64,000 nucleotides of DNA. It comes from Hyphomicrobiales bacterium. Its GTDB lineage: Bacteria > Pseudomonadota > Alphaproteobacteria > Rhizobiales > RI-29. Shown in pieces: positions 8,400 through 16,978 of the stretch (position 1 is its first letter; every line of letters begins with the position of its first letter). The notes under the pieces were generated by a model. That model saw nothing but the letters and a program-made list of their open reading frames with translations. It did not search any database and was not told the DNA's origin. Made by a program: the position numbers and the translations under genes. The stretch lies in the NCBI GenBank assembly GCA_016125495.1, contig WGLQ01000009.1:124001-188000 (forward strand). The letters are read 5' to 3'.

Positions 8400-9167
8400 T
8401 CAGTCCTGCTCGGCGAGCGGCCCATAGAGCACGAGCACCGGCGAACGTGCATTGACCGGACCGTCGCCCGCGGCAAGCAGCGTAGCGAGTTCGCCGACCG
8501 TCCCCCGCCAGAATTCCTGTTCCGGCGTGCTGACCGCGGCGGCAACCAGCGCCGGCATTCCGGCGGGAAGTCCCTCAGCCATCAGTCGACCGGCGAGTTC
8601 CGCGAACGTGCGGCGTCCCATGAAGACCACGGTCGTCGCCGTCGGATCGGCGAGTGCAGCGATGTTGAGATCGTCGGGCAGCGCTCCCGATACGTCGTGC
8701 CCCGTGACGAACTGCACGCGTCGCGCGGTCAGGCGCCGGGTGAGCGGGATGCCCGCCGCCGCCGCCGCCGCCATCGCCGAAGTCACGCCTGGGATGATCT
8801 CGTAGGCGATCCCCGCGCCCCGCAGCGCCACCAATTCCTCCTCGAGCCGGCCGAATAGCCCGGCGTCACCTGATTTGAGCCGCACGACGCGGGCGCCCGT
8901 GCGGGCATAATCGACCAGCAGACGGCTGACATGATCCTGCCGAGGTGAGGGCCGGCCGGCTCGCTTGCCGACCGCGACGAGATCCGCCCCCGGCCGCGCA
9001 TGCGCGAGGATCGGCCCCGAGGAGAGGTCGTCGAACAGCACGGCATCGGCCCGTCCGAGACGGTCGACCGCCTTCACCGTCAGCAGCTCCGGATCGCCCG
9101 GCCCGGACGAAACGAAGCTGACCAGCACCTCGCCCGGCGCGCGGTTCTCGCTCGTCACGCTCATCAT
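8400..9167 (-). CDS. cobA: Uroporphyrinogen-III C-methyltransferase CobA
   Basis: The product is 255 residues. SAM-binding landmarks are SSGPGDPELLTVKA (20-33), VVRLKSGDAGLFGR (94-107) and IIPGVTSA (124-131). CobA methylates uroporphyrinogen III at C-2 and C-7 to give precorrin-2. No siroheme-type dehydrogenase domain is fused, so it is the single-function form. The first ATG at 9167 overlaps the cobB stop in an ATGA arrangement. It is the last gene of the minus-strand cob run. Confidence 0.95.
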   Translation of the reverse strand: MMSVTSENRAPGEVLVSFVSSGPGDPELLTVKAVDRLGRADAVLFDDLSSGPILAHARPGADLVAVGKRAGRPSPRQDHVSRLLVDYARTGARVVRLKSGDAGLFGRLEEELVALRGAGIAYEIIPGVTSAMAAAAAAGIPLTRRLTARRVQFVTGHDVSGALPDDLNIAALADPTATTVVFMGRRTFAELAGRLMAEGLPAGMPALVAAAVSTPEQEFWRGTVGELATLLAAGDGPVNARSPVLVLYGPLAEQD

Positions 9168-10519
9168 GCGGCCTCCGCTTCGGCGATCAGATGAAAATAG
9201 GTCCCGCTGACGCGCCCCCGCCACGAGCCTCCTTCGGCGACCGGGCTTGTGGTGGCATCGACGACCTTGGCGAGTGCCGCGTCCGGCTGCGCGATGATCG
9301 TGGAATAGTGGAACTCGTGACCGCGCAATCGTGTTCCCGCCCCGCAACCCGGCATCCCTGCGACGAGTTCCGCGACCCGATACCCGAGGTGCATGCGCCG
9401 CTTGGCGAACGACGTCTCGAGCCCGAGAAGCCCGACCATCTCGTGGCGTGCGCCTTTGGCATCGACGAGTCCGGCACCGAGCACCATGTACCCCCCGCAT
9501 TCCCCATGCACCGGTCGGCGTTCGGCGAACCGCTTCAATCCCTCGCGAAAGTGCCCTGCCGCCGCGAGCCGTCCCGCATGCAGTTCCGGATATCCTCCCG
9601 GCAACCAGACGACGTCCGCGCTCGCATCCGGCGCCTCGTCGGCGAGGGGTGAGAATGGCAGGAGCGTTGCCCCTGCCGCCCGCCAATGCGCCAGCAGATG
9701 CGGATAGACGAACGAGAACGCCGCGTCGCGGGCAAGGGCGATGCGCCCTCCGGGCGGTGGGGGCAGATTTCCCGACGCCTCGCCCGGTTGCCCCGGCTTT
9801 CGCGTCGGCCTCGCTCCAGCCCGTACCGCTTCGAGATCGACATGCTCGCCGACGAGCGTCGCGAGCGCCGCCATCCGCTCCTCGAGATCGCCCTGCTCCT
9901 CGGCTTGTACGAGGCCGAGGTGACGTTCGGGCAGCGCGATCGCCTCACGCCGGGGCAGCGCCCCGAGCACATTGATCCCCGCGCGTTCCATGCCGTCGCG
10001 CACCAGTGCTTCGTGGCGCGCGCTCGAAACCTGGTTGAGCACCACGCCTGCGAGCGAAACGCCCGGACGGAAATTGGCAAACCCCGTGGCCATCGCCGCC
10101 GCCGATTGCGCCTGCCCGGACACGTCCATCACCAAGACGACCGGCCAGCCCGTCATCGCCGCGAGGTCGGCACTCGCCCCGATGCCGCTGGCCCCCGGCC
10201 GTGCGACGCCGTCGAAGAGCCCCATCGAGCCTTCCGCCACGATGATGTCGGCGCCCGCGGCTTCGCCGAGGATGCCACCAATTGTCTCCTCGCGCATCGA
10301 CCAACTGTCGAGATTGAAGGAGGCGCGACCGGCGGCCGCGGCGTGAAAAGCCGGATCGATGTAATCCGGACCGCTCTTGAAGGGCTGCACGACGAGACCG
10401 GCCATCCGCAAGGCCCGCATCAGCCCGAGGCTGAGCGTCGTCTTGCCGGCACCAGAGCGCGGGGCCGAGACGATGAGCCCGGGCGGCAGTCCGATCGGCG
10501 CTCGGAGCCCTTCGATCAC
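9164..10519 (-). CDS. cobB: Hydrogenobyrinic acid a,c-diamide synthase CobB
   Basis: The product is 451 residues. The N-terminal ATP-binding domain carries the P-loop [11 protein letters not shown] (18-28) and a [13 protein letters not shown] segment. The C-terminal class-I-like glutamine amidotransferase domain has the nucleophile in [11 protein letters not shown] (Cys about 341) and the late GHEFHYS motif (about 400-406). It amidates the a and c side chains with glutamine and ATP before cobalt insertion. The start is GTG 10519 after GGGAGGGAGG, overlapping the cobM stop as GTGA. A proline/glycine-rich linker separates the two domains. Confidence 0.95.
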   Translation of the reverse strand: MIEGLRAPIGLPPGLIVSAPRSGAGKTTLSLGLMRALRMAGLVVQPFKSGPDYIDPAFHAAAAGRASFNLDSWSMREETIGGILGEAAGADIIVAEGSMGLFDGVARPGASGIGASADLAAMTGWPVVLVMDVSGQAQSAAAMATGFANFRPGVSLAGVVLNQVSSARHEALVRDGMERAGINVLGALPRREAIALPERHLGLVQAEEQGDLEERMAALATLVGEHVDLEAVRAGARPTRKPGQPGEASGNLPPPPGGRIALARDAAFSFVYPHLLAHWRAAGATLLPFSPLADEAPDASADVVWLPGGYPELHAGRLAAAGHFREGLKRFAERRPVHGECGGYMVLGAGLVDAKGARHEMVGLLGLETSFAKRRMHLGYRVAELVAGMPGCGAGTRLRGHEFHYSTIIAQPDAALAKVVDATTSPVAEGGSWRGRVSGTYFHLIAEAEAA

Positions 10520-11316
10520 GGCCTCCCTCCCCCGCCGTCCCTCTCCCCGCCCGACGCCTCTGCGCGCTGCGGCCTGAAGCGGCGGTCGTAGTCCGTCGAA
10601 TAGAGTGCGCTCTCGTCGAATCCTTCGGCGGCAAGAGCCCGCCCGACGATGATGAGCGCCGTGCGCTCCATCTCCGCGCCGATGGAGGTCTCGAGCGTGG
10701 CGAGTGTCGCGCGCACGATCCGCTGGTCGGGCCAGCTCGCGCGCCAGACCACCGCCACGGGACAACCGGGACCATAATGCGGTATCAGCTCGGCCACCAC
10801 CTCGGCGAGCACGTGGACGGAGAGATGAATGGCGAGTGTCGCGCGCGTCGCGGCGAAAGCCGCGAGCCGCTCGCTCTCGGGCATCGCCGAAGCCCGCCCG
10901 GACGTTCGCGTCAGCACCACCGATTGCACCAGCCCTGGCAGCGTCAGCTCGGCCCCGAGCGCCGCCGCAGCAGCCGCGAACGAAGGCACACCCGGCGTCA
11001 CGGTGTAGGGAATGGAAAGCTCGCGCAGCCGGCGCAGTTGCTCGCCCATCGCCGACCACACCGAGAGATCTCCCGAATGCAATCGTGCGACGTCGAGACC
11101 AGCCGCATGCGCCCGCGAGATCTCCTCCATGATCGCATCGAGATCGAGCGGTGCGGTGTTGACGATCCGCGCCCCGGGTGGACAATGCGAGAGCACCGCC
11201 TCGGGGATCAGTGAGCCCGCATAGAGACAGACGGGCGAGGCCGCGATGAGATCGCGCCCGCGCAGCGTCAGCAGGTCCGGCGCCCCCGGCCCGGCACCGA
11301 TGAAATGCACCGTCAT
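10516..11316 (-). CDS. cobM: Precorrin-4 C11-methyltransferase CobM
   Basis: The product is 266 residues. It shows [16 protein letters not shown] near the N-terminus, [15 protein letters not shown], and [15 protein letters not shown], which are typical of CobM/CbiF within the corrin methyltransferase family. It methylates C-11 of precorrin-4. A basic, glycine-rich tail (ending [10 protein letters not shown]) extends past the conserved fold. The start overlaps the cobE stop by ATGA and its own stop overlaps the cobB start. Confidence 0.95.
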   Translation of the reverse strand: MTVHFIGAGPGAPDLLTLRGRDLIAASPVCLYAGSLIPEAVLSHCPPGARIVNTAPLDLDAIMEEISRAHAAGLDVARLHSGDLSVWSAMGEQLRRLRELSIPYTVTPGVPSFAAAAAALGAELTLPGLVQSVVLTRTSGRASAMPESERLAAFAATRATLAIHLSVHVLAEVVAELIPHYGPGCPVAVVWRASWPDQRIVRATLATLETSIGAEMERTALIIVGRALAAEGFDESALYSTDYDRRFRPQRAEASGGERDGGGGRP

Positions 11317-11708
11317 ACGTTCGTCTCCCTCGTCGCGGCGAGCGCCGCCGTCGCCGTCCGGCAGGCGGAAATGGCGCGCGGCGCCAGTAATCTTGCCCCC
11401 GGCCCGGCGGCGGCGAGTGCCGAGGCCTCGGCGACGCTTCCCGTGCCGGCCACCGCGAGGCTCCGCGCCGAGCGTGTCGCCGTCGCGACGGAGGCGAGCC
11501 GCTGCGAATCGACCGCGACGATGACCACCCCGAGCCGCCGCGCGACCTCGGCCACCACCGGCGCCGACGCCTTGGAAAACGGCGTGGCAAGCATCCCGAC
11601 CGCCTCCCCGGCGTCCGTGAACCCCGCCGCCCGCCGCGCGGCCGCGATCGCCCCCAGAATCGCCTCCACACTCGCCTCGGAGCGAAAACCGATCCCCGCC
11701 ACGATCAT
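11313..11708 (-). CDS. cobE: CobE / CbiG C-terminal-like protein
   Basis: The product is 131 residues matching the small CobE family, which corresponds to the C-terminal domain of CbiG. It begins [13 protein letters not shown] and contains [20 protein letters not shown] and the central [16 protein letters not shown]. CobE is needed in the aerobic pathway but its exact reaction is unsettled; CbiG opens a lactone ring in the anaerobic route. The start at 11708 overlaps the cobL stop (ATGA) and has GGAG nine bases upstream; ATG 11723 would add five residues. Confidence 0.88.
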   Translation of the reverse strand: MIVAGIGFRSEASVEAILGAIAAARRAAGFTDAGEAVGMLATPFSKASAPVVAEVARRLGVVIVAVDSQRLASVATATRSARSLAVAGTGSVAEASALAAAGPGARLLAPRAISACRTATAALAATRETNV

Positions 11709-12895
11709 CTGACGACGCTCCATTGCACGACCGGCAGCGCCGCGCGCCACCCCCGTCGGCTGCCGAGGCCACCCGCCTCCGCCAGTTCGATGCGCAGCAT
11801 GCTCCCCCCGTGGCGCTCCGACCAGTGCGCCAGCAGCGCCTCGGTCTCGAGCGTCACCGCATTGGCGACGATGCGCGTGCCCGGCCGACAGTGCGACCAG
11901 ACCGCGGCGAGCAGTACCTCGCTCGCTCCCCCGCCGACGAAAACGGCATCGGCCGCCGGCAGGTCGCCGAGGCAGGCCGGCGCGCTCGCCTCGATCACGG
12001 TCAGTCTCTGGCCGAGACCGAAGGCCGCGCCGTTGCGGCGCACGCGTTCGGCCCGCTCGCTCTTCGGCTCGATCGCATAGGCCCGGCTCGCTTCCGCCGC
12101 CAGCAGGAATTCGACCGATATCGATCCCGAGCCGGCGCCGATGTCCCAAAGCACCTCACCCGGCCTCGGGGCCAGCGCCGAGAGCGTCAAGGCACGTACG
12201 GGCCGCTTGGTGATTTGCCCGTCGTGTTCGAAGTGGTCGTCCGCGAGGCCGCTGGCGGTCGTCATCCCGGGCGCCCCGGCAGGCTCGATCGCCACCGCCA
12301 CAGGATGCGTCACATCGTCGAAGGCATAGGCATCGGCCTGCGCCTCGCGCACCCGCTCACGCGATCCGCCGAGTGCCTCGAGCACGGTGAGCCGTGTGGC
12401 CCCGAAGCCGGCAGCCGTCAGCCACCCCGCCAATTCCCCGACGGCCGCGCCGTCACGCACGGTCGCGATCATCCGCGCTCCCGGATGGAGCCGCGTGAGG
12501 AGCCGTTCGAACGGCGCCGCGTGGAGGCCGACGCAATGCGTCTCCTCGATCCGCCAGCCGAGCCGCGACGCCGCCAGCGCGAACGTCGATGGTGCTGGAA
12601 AGGCGCGCCACTCGGACGGCGAAAGCACACGTGCGATCGAGCCCCCGGCCCCGAGCCAGAACGGATCGCCCGAAGCAAGGACCGCCACCCGGCGCCCGCG
12701 GACCGCCATCAGCGGCGCCAGGGAGAACGGCACCGGCCACTCGCGCGCTCGTTTTCCGGCCGTCCCTGCCAATTCGTGGTGCCGAGGGGCCCCGAACACG
12801 ATTTCCGCCTCTGCGAGTGCCGCCCGGCTTGCCTCTCCGAGCCCGGACAGGCCATCCTCCCCGATACCGATGATCGCGAGCCAAGGGTCAGCCAT
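11705..12895 (-). CDS. cobL: Precorrin-6Y C5,15-methyltransferase (decarboxylating) CobL
   Basis: The product is 396 residues with two fused parts. An N-terminal CbiE-like corrin methyltransferase domain has [13 protein letters not shown] and [12 protein letters not shown] (about 73-84). A C-terminal CbiT-like class-I SAM domain has [15 protein letters not shown] (about 249-263). The enzyme methylates C-5 and C-15 and decarboxylates the C-12 acetate. Its start codon lies within a CATG shared with the divergent cobK start, so the two coding regions overlap by two bases head to head. Confidence 0.95.
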   Translation of the reverse strand: MADPWLAIIGIGEDGLSGLGEASRAALAEAEIVFGAPRHHELAGTAGKRAREWPVPFSLAPLMAVRGRRVAVLASGDPFWLGAGGSIARVLSPSEWRAFPAPSTFALAASRLGWRIEETHCVGLHAAPFERLLTRLHPGARMIATVRDGAAVGELAGWLTAAGFGATRLTVLEALGGSRERVREAQADAYAFDDVTHPVAVAIEPAGAPGMTTASGLADDHFEHDGQITKRPVRALTLSALAPRPGEVLWDIGAGSGSISVEFLLAAEASRAYAIEPKSERAERVRRNGAAFGLGQRLTVIEASAPACLGDLPAADAVFVGGGASEVLLAAVWSHCRPGTRIVANAVTLETEALLAHWSERHGGSMLRIELAEAGGLGSRRGWRAALPVVQWSVVR

Positions 12896-13655
12896 GACAC
12901 GTGTTCTCATACTCGGCGGCACCACCGAGGCGGGCCTGCTCGCGCGCGCAGTCGCCGAAGCTGGCATTCCAGCGATCTACTCCTATGCCGGCCGGACGGC
13001 CAGCCCCGTTCGCCAGCCGCTGGCGACGCGCGTCGGCGGCTTCGGCGGCCCACAGGGCCTTGCCGATTTCCTCCGCGCCGAGGCGATCACCGCCGTCGTC
13101 GACGCCACCCATCCCTTCGCCGCCCGCATGAGCGCCAACGCCGTCGCCGCATGCGCCGCGACCGGTGTTCCGCTCGCCGCCTTCGAGCGCGAGCCCTGGC
13201 GCCCCCGCCCCGGCGACGATTGGCGCCGGGTTCCCGACATCGATGCCGCCGTCGCCGCGCTCGCCGGTGAGCCGGCCCGTGTCTTCCTCGCCCTCGGCCG
13301 CCTCCACCTTGCAGCATTCGCGGCGGCGCCGCAGCACGATTACCTCCTCCGCCTCGTCGACGCCCCGACCACCCCACTGCCCCTGCCGAACGCGAGGGCC
13401 GTGATCGCGCGCGGTCCTTTCACCATCGAGGATGATATCTCGCTCTTGCGCAGCCACGCCATCGAACTCGTCGTTGCAAAGAACGCCGGCGGCGTCGGGG
13501 CGAGCGCGAAGCTCGATGCCGCCCGCCACCTTTCGCTCCCCGTGATCCTCATCGACCGCCCGTACGTGCCGGAGCGCCTCGTCCTGCGCTCCCTCGCCGA
13601 GGTCATGGCCTGGCTCGGTCACGATGTCCCCCCGGAGACCTTGCGCGGCGTATAG
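12894..13655 (+). CDS. cobK: Precorrin-6A reductase CobK
   Basis: The product is 253 residues. It shows the nucleotide loop LILGGTTEAGLLA (5-17), VVDATHPFAARMSANA (68-83) and AKNAGGVGASAKLDAA near the C-terminus, as in CobK/CbiJ, which reduces precorrin-6A with NADPH. It is the only pathway gene between cobN and cobA on the plus strand. Its 5' end overlaps cobL by 2 bases (shared CATG) and its 3' end overlaps the end of cobJ by 37 bases. Any promoter must lie inside cobL, antisense to it. Confidence 0.94.
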   Translation: MTRVLILGGTTEAGLLARAVAEAGIPAIYSYAGRTASPVRQPLATRVGGFGGPQGLADFLRAEAITAVVDATHPFAARMSANAVAACAATGVPLAAFEREPWRPRPGDDWRRVPDIDAAVAALAGEPARVFLALGRLHLAAFAAAPQHDYLLRLVDAPTTPLPLPNARAVIARGPFTIEDDISLLRSHAIELVVAKNAGGVGASAKLDAARHLSLPVILIDRPYVPERLVLRSLAEVMAWLGHDVPPETLRGV

Positions 13656-14392
13656 ACCCAGCGGGTGCCGTCGATCGCGCGCGTCGCGGAATTGCCGACG
13701 ATGACCACCGTGCGCATGTCCGCCATCTCCGGCGTCGCCTCCGCGAGGCGCACGGTCACGATCCGCTCGTCCGGCGTCGTCACGGCCCGCGCGAACGAGA
13801 TCAGCCGCTCGCCGCCACACACCTCGCGCAGCACCTCGAGGGCCCGCGCGAACTGGTGCGGCCGGCTTGCCGAACGCGGGTTGTAAAACGCCATCGCGAG
13901 GTCCGCCTCGCCGGCGAGGCGGAGCCGGCGCTCGACGACATCCCAGGGTTTGAGGTTGTCCGAGAGGTTGATGGCGCAGAAATCGTGCCCGAGCGGCGCT
14001 CCGATCCGCGCCGCGGCAGCCAGCATCGCCGTAATGCCCGGCAGGATCCGGATGTCGAGCGCGCGCCAGCTCCGCGGCCCGCCCTCGAGGGCTTCGAAGA
14101 GCGCGGAAGCCATGGCGAACACGCCCGGATCGCCCGAGGAGACGACCACGACGCGCCCGCCCGCCGCCGCCAGTTCGAGCGCGTGGTTCGCCCGTTCGAC
14201 CTCGACCCGGTTGTCGGACGCGTGCAGTTTCAGTCCCTCGCGTGGTGCGACGCGCGCGACATAGGGAATGTATCCGACGACATCGCTCGCCCCGGCGAGC
14301 GCGGCCGCAACCTCTGGCGTGACGAGCGAGTCGGCTCCGGGCCCGAGACCCGCCACCGCGAGCCAGCCCGCACCAGAATTCCTGTCCGTCAT
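13619..14392 (-). CDS. cobJ: Precorrin-3B C17-methyltransferase CobJ
   Basis: The product is 257 residues. Landmarks are VAGLGPGADSLVTPE (13-27), VVSSGDPGVFAMA (83-95), ILPGITAMLAAAARIGAPLGHDF and MAFYNPRS, all standard for CobJ. It methylates C-17 and drives ring contraction. The ATG at 14392 overlaps the cobI stop (ATGA). The last 37 bases are shared with the opposite-strand cobK. Confidence 0.95.
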   Translation of the reverse strand: MTDRNSGAGWLAVAGLGPGADSLVTPEVAAALAGASDVVGYIPYVARVAPREGLKLHASDNRVEVERANHALELAAAGGRVVVVSSGDPGVFAMASALFEALEGGPRSWRALDIRILPGITAMLAAAARIGAPLGHDFCAINLSDNLKPWDVVERRLRLAGEADLAMAFYNPRSASRPHQFARALEVLREVCGGERLISFARAVTTPDERIVTVRLAEATPEMADMRTVVIVGNSATRAIDGTRWVYTPRKVSGGTS

Positions 14393-15162
14393 GGGCGCCG
14401 CCCTTGGCCGTGCACCAGCACGATGGCGAAATAGGGCCGCGCCTCGGGGTCCGCCTCGGCGAGGCACTCGACTTTCTCTCCGGGCATCGTACCGCGCTCG
14501 ACCAGCCAGGCGGCCTCGAGCCGGCCGGCCGCCTCGAGCGCCCGGCGGATCTTCGGGATGTTGCGTCCGGTTTTCATAATGACGAGCGCATCGCTTCCGG
14601 CCGCCCGCCGCGCCAGTTCGTCTTCCGAAAGAGTCCCGGTCAGAACCGTCAACACATCGTCGCCCCAGGTGATCGGAATGCCCGTCGCCGTCCAGCAGCC
14701 GCTCATGCCGGTTATTCCCGGCACCACCTCGACCGGCACGCGACCCTTGAGTCGCGCGTGCAGGTGCATGAAGGAGCCGTAAAAGAACGGGTCCCCCTCG
14801 CACAACACCACGACGCGCTCGTGCTGAGCGAGTTCGGCGAGCCGTTCCGTCCAGTCGGCATAAAAGCCCGCGAGCGCGCTCGTATAGGCAGGATCGCCGA
14901 ACGGAATTTCCGTCGTCACCGGATACTCCATCGCGTGCTCGGTGACGCCCTCGGCCAGCATCCCTTGGACGATCTGTCTCGCTTGGCCCGCCCGGCCCGC
15001 CTTGCGGAAATAGGCAACGTGGCGCGCACCGCGGATGATCCGGTCGGCGCGAACACTCATCAACTCGGGGTCACCCGGGCCGAGCCCGACACAGACGACC
15101 CCGCGTCCGTCATTCCGCCCGCCGTCGGTCATCACCACCCGCCCTCCCGCCATATCCGTCAT
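14389..15162 (-). CDS. cobI: Precorrin-2 C20-methyltransferase CobI
   Basis: The product is 257 residues. SAM-binding motifs GLGPGDPELMSVRA (26-39) and VVVLCEGDPFFYGS (117-130), plus VVPGITGMSGCW, mark the CobI/CbiL subgroup. It converts precorrin-2 to precorrin-3A. The N-terminus is about 20 residues longer than the core fold, and ATG at residue 11 is an alternative start. The chosen start overlaps cobH by ATGA. Confidence 0.94.
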   Translation of the reverse strand: MTDMAGGRVVMTDGGRNDGRGVVCVGLGPGDPELMSVRADRIIRGARHVAYFRKAGRAGQARQIVQGMLAEGVTEHAMEYPVTTEIPFGDPAYTSALAGFYADWTERLAELAQHERVVVLCEGDPFFYGSFMHLHARLKGRVPVEVVPGITGMSGCWTATGIPITWGDDVLTVLTGTLSEDELARRAAGSDALVIMKTGRNIPKIRRALEAAGRLEAAWLVERGTMPGEKVECLAEADPEARPYFAIVLVHGQGRRP

Positions 15163-15788
15163 TCCTTCCGACTGGCGAGCGCGTTGACGGCTGCCACCGT
15201 GATGGCACTGCCGCCGAGCCGCCCCTCGACGATGAGCGATGGCGCCGGCAGGTCCTGCATGAGTGCTTCCTTGGATTCGGCCGCCCCGATGAATCCGACC
15301 GGACAGCCCACGATCGCCGCCGGCCGCGGACAGGACGGATCCTCCAGCATGTTGAGCAGATGGAAAAGTGCGGTAGGTGCGTTACCGATCGCCACCACCG
15401 AACCCGCGAGCTTCGGGCGCCAGAGTTCCACCGCCGCCGCCGAGCGCGTGTTCCCCATTTGCCTCGCCATGTCCGCGACCTGCGGATCGTGCAGCGTGCA
15501 GATCACCTCGTTGTCCGCCGGCAGGCGCGGGCGCGTGATCCCCTCGCTCACCATGCGCGCGTCACAGAGGATCGGCGCCCCCGCCTCCAGCGCCGCACGA
15601 GCCGCGATAGCCATTCCAGGAGAAAAACGCACATGCCGTTCCAGCCCGACCATGCCGGCCGCGTGGATCATGCGCACGACGACCACCTCCTCTTCGGGCG
15701 AAAATCGGGCGAGTTCCGCCTCCGCCCGGATCGTGGCGAACGAGCGCAGGTAGATTTTCGCTCCGTCTGTCTCGTATTGGTGTGGCAT
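15159..15788 (-). CDS. cobH: Precorrin-8X methylmutase CobH
   Basis: The product is 209 residues. The catalytic histidine lies in VVRMIHAAGMVG (His42), matching the known active-site position of CobH. Other family segments are LCDARMVSEGI, ALFHLLNMLED and AIVGCPVGFIGAAESK. It moves the C-11 methyl group to C-12 to give hydrogenobyrinic acid. The start shares one base with the cobG stop (TGATG). Confidence 0.96.
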   Translation of the reverse strand: MPHQYETDGAKIYLRSFATIRAEAELARFSPEEEVVVVRMIHAAGMVGLERHVRFSPGMAIAARAALEAGAPILCDARMVSEGITRPRLPADNEVICTLHDPQVADMARQMGNTRSAAAVELWRPKLAGSVVAIGNAPTALFHLLNMLEDPSCPRPAAIVGCPVGFIGAAESKEALMQDLPAPSLIVEGRLGGSAITVAAVNALASRKE

Positions 15789-16978
15789 CAGTGCTTTCCG
15801 AAAATGAGGTCGGGATCGGCAGCGATCGCCTCTCCCTCGAGATCGCGCACGACCGGCTCGTCGCCCGGGCGCCCGTCACGCACGAGATCGAAGCCGCGCG
15901 GCGTCGCGATCAGCACGTGGTCGGCCGGCCCGCGCATGGCGCAACTCTTGACGCAGCCCGAGACATGCAGCCGCTGCCCCTCGGGCAGCCGCCGCGCGAG
16001 CCGGTCGGCGAGCGGCCGCGTTGCCGCGTGCGCCTGCGGACAGAACGGCGCGCCACTGCACGCCTCGACCGCGAGTCTCGGGTCGTCCGGCGAGACCATG
16101 ACCCCGTCGGGGAGAGCTTCGAGACGCTTCGCCCCCTCGAGCAATAGCATCCGCCACGGCGTCACCCGGATCGCGGTCGCCGCCCGCGCCAGTTCTTCGA
16201 GCGCATCGGCATGGAGTTGACCATAGGCGAAGCCGACGAGGAGACCGAGGTCGTGCCGCCCGGGCCCCGGCAAGGGACCTGTCTCGGCCGGCGCCTCGAT
16301 CGCACGGAACCAGGAGGGCAACGGAGTGCCAGCCGCGAGATGGCGCGCCATGCGACCACGGCCGTCCGGCGCACCTCCCGAGGAAAGAAACCACTCGGCG
16401 AGCCTGACAGCCAGCCCCGGGGCCTCCCCCGGCGCCACCGGCATGCCACGAACGGCCCCATCCGCCCGCACGATGAGCCCCCCCGATGCACCGCGCTCGA
16501 TCCGGATGTCGGCGGCGACCCGACCCAGAACCGAGGTCGCGCCGCAGTCGACGGCGAACCCGAACTTGGCCGGCACGCGCGGCCCCTGCGCCATGGCGTC
16601 CGCAAGCCGCTCGGCGATGGCGAGCGTGTCGTCGCCATCCCGCCAGAAAGGCGCCACGACGATGTTCCTACGGCGCTCGACCTCCGCGCTCGGATCGATG
16701 AGCCCCGCCTCGGTGAGCCGCGCGATGAGATCGCCGTGTCCCGCCTCGCGCACACCGCGCAACTGCACGTTGGCCCGGTTGGAGAGGTCGATGATACCGC
16801 TGCCGTACTTGCGGGCTGCATCGGCGATGGCGCCGGCCTGTTCCGGCGTCAGCCTGCCGGAACGCGGACGAACGCGAACGACGAGCCCGTCGCCCGATTC
16901 CATCGGCCGCAGCGCACCGGGGCACCAGCCCCGCACCACCGGCTCGACGGCGATATTTTCATCCACGACGTCGGCCAT
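15788..16978 (-). CDS. cobG: Precorrin-3B synthase CobG
   Basis: The product is 396 residues, related to nitrite/sulfite reductases. The first half has a ferredoxin-like half-domain (RPRSGRLTPEQAGAIADAARKYG) and LSNRANVQLRG. The Fe4S4/siroheme-type cysteines are Cys307, Cys313, Cys342 and Cys346 (CSGAPFC and GCVKSC). CobG uses oxygen to hydroxylate precorrin-3A, so its presence defines the aerobic pathway. The start shares one base with the cobN stop. Confidence 0.94.
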   Translation of the reverse strand: MADVVDENIAVEPVVRGWCPGALRPMESGDGLVVRVRPRSGRLTPEQAGAIADAARKYGSGIIDLSNRANVQLRGVREAGHGDLIARLTEAGLIDPSAEVERRRNIVVAPFWRDGDDTLAIAERLADAMAQGPRVPAKFGFAVDCGATSVLGRVAADIRIERGASGGLIVRADGAVRGMPVAPGEAPGLAVRLAEWFLSSGGAPDGRGRMARHLAAGTPLPSWFRAIEAPAETGPLPGPGRHDLGLLVGFAYGQLHADALEELARAATAIRVTPWRMLLLEGAKRLEALPDGVMVSPDDPRLAVEACSGAPFCPQAHAATRPLADRLARRLPEGQRLHVSGCVKSCAMRGPADHVLIATPRGFDLVRDGRPGDEPVVRDLEGEAIAADPDLIFGKH

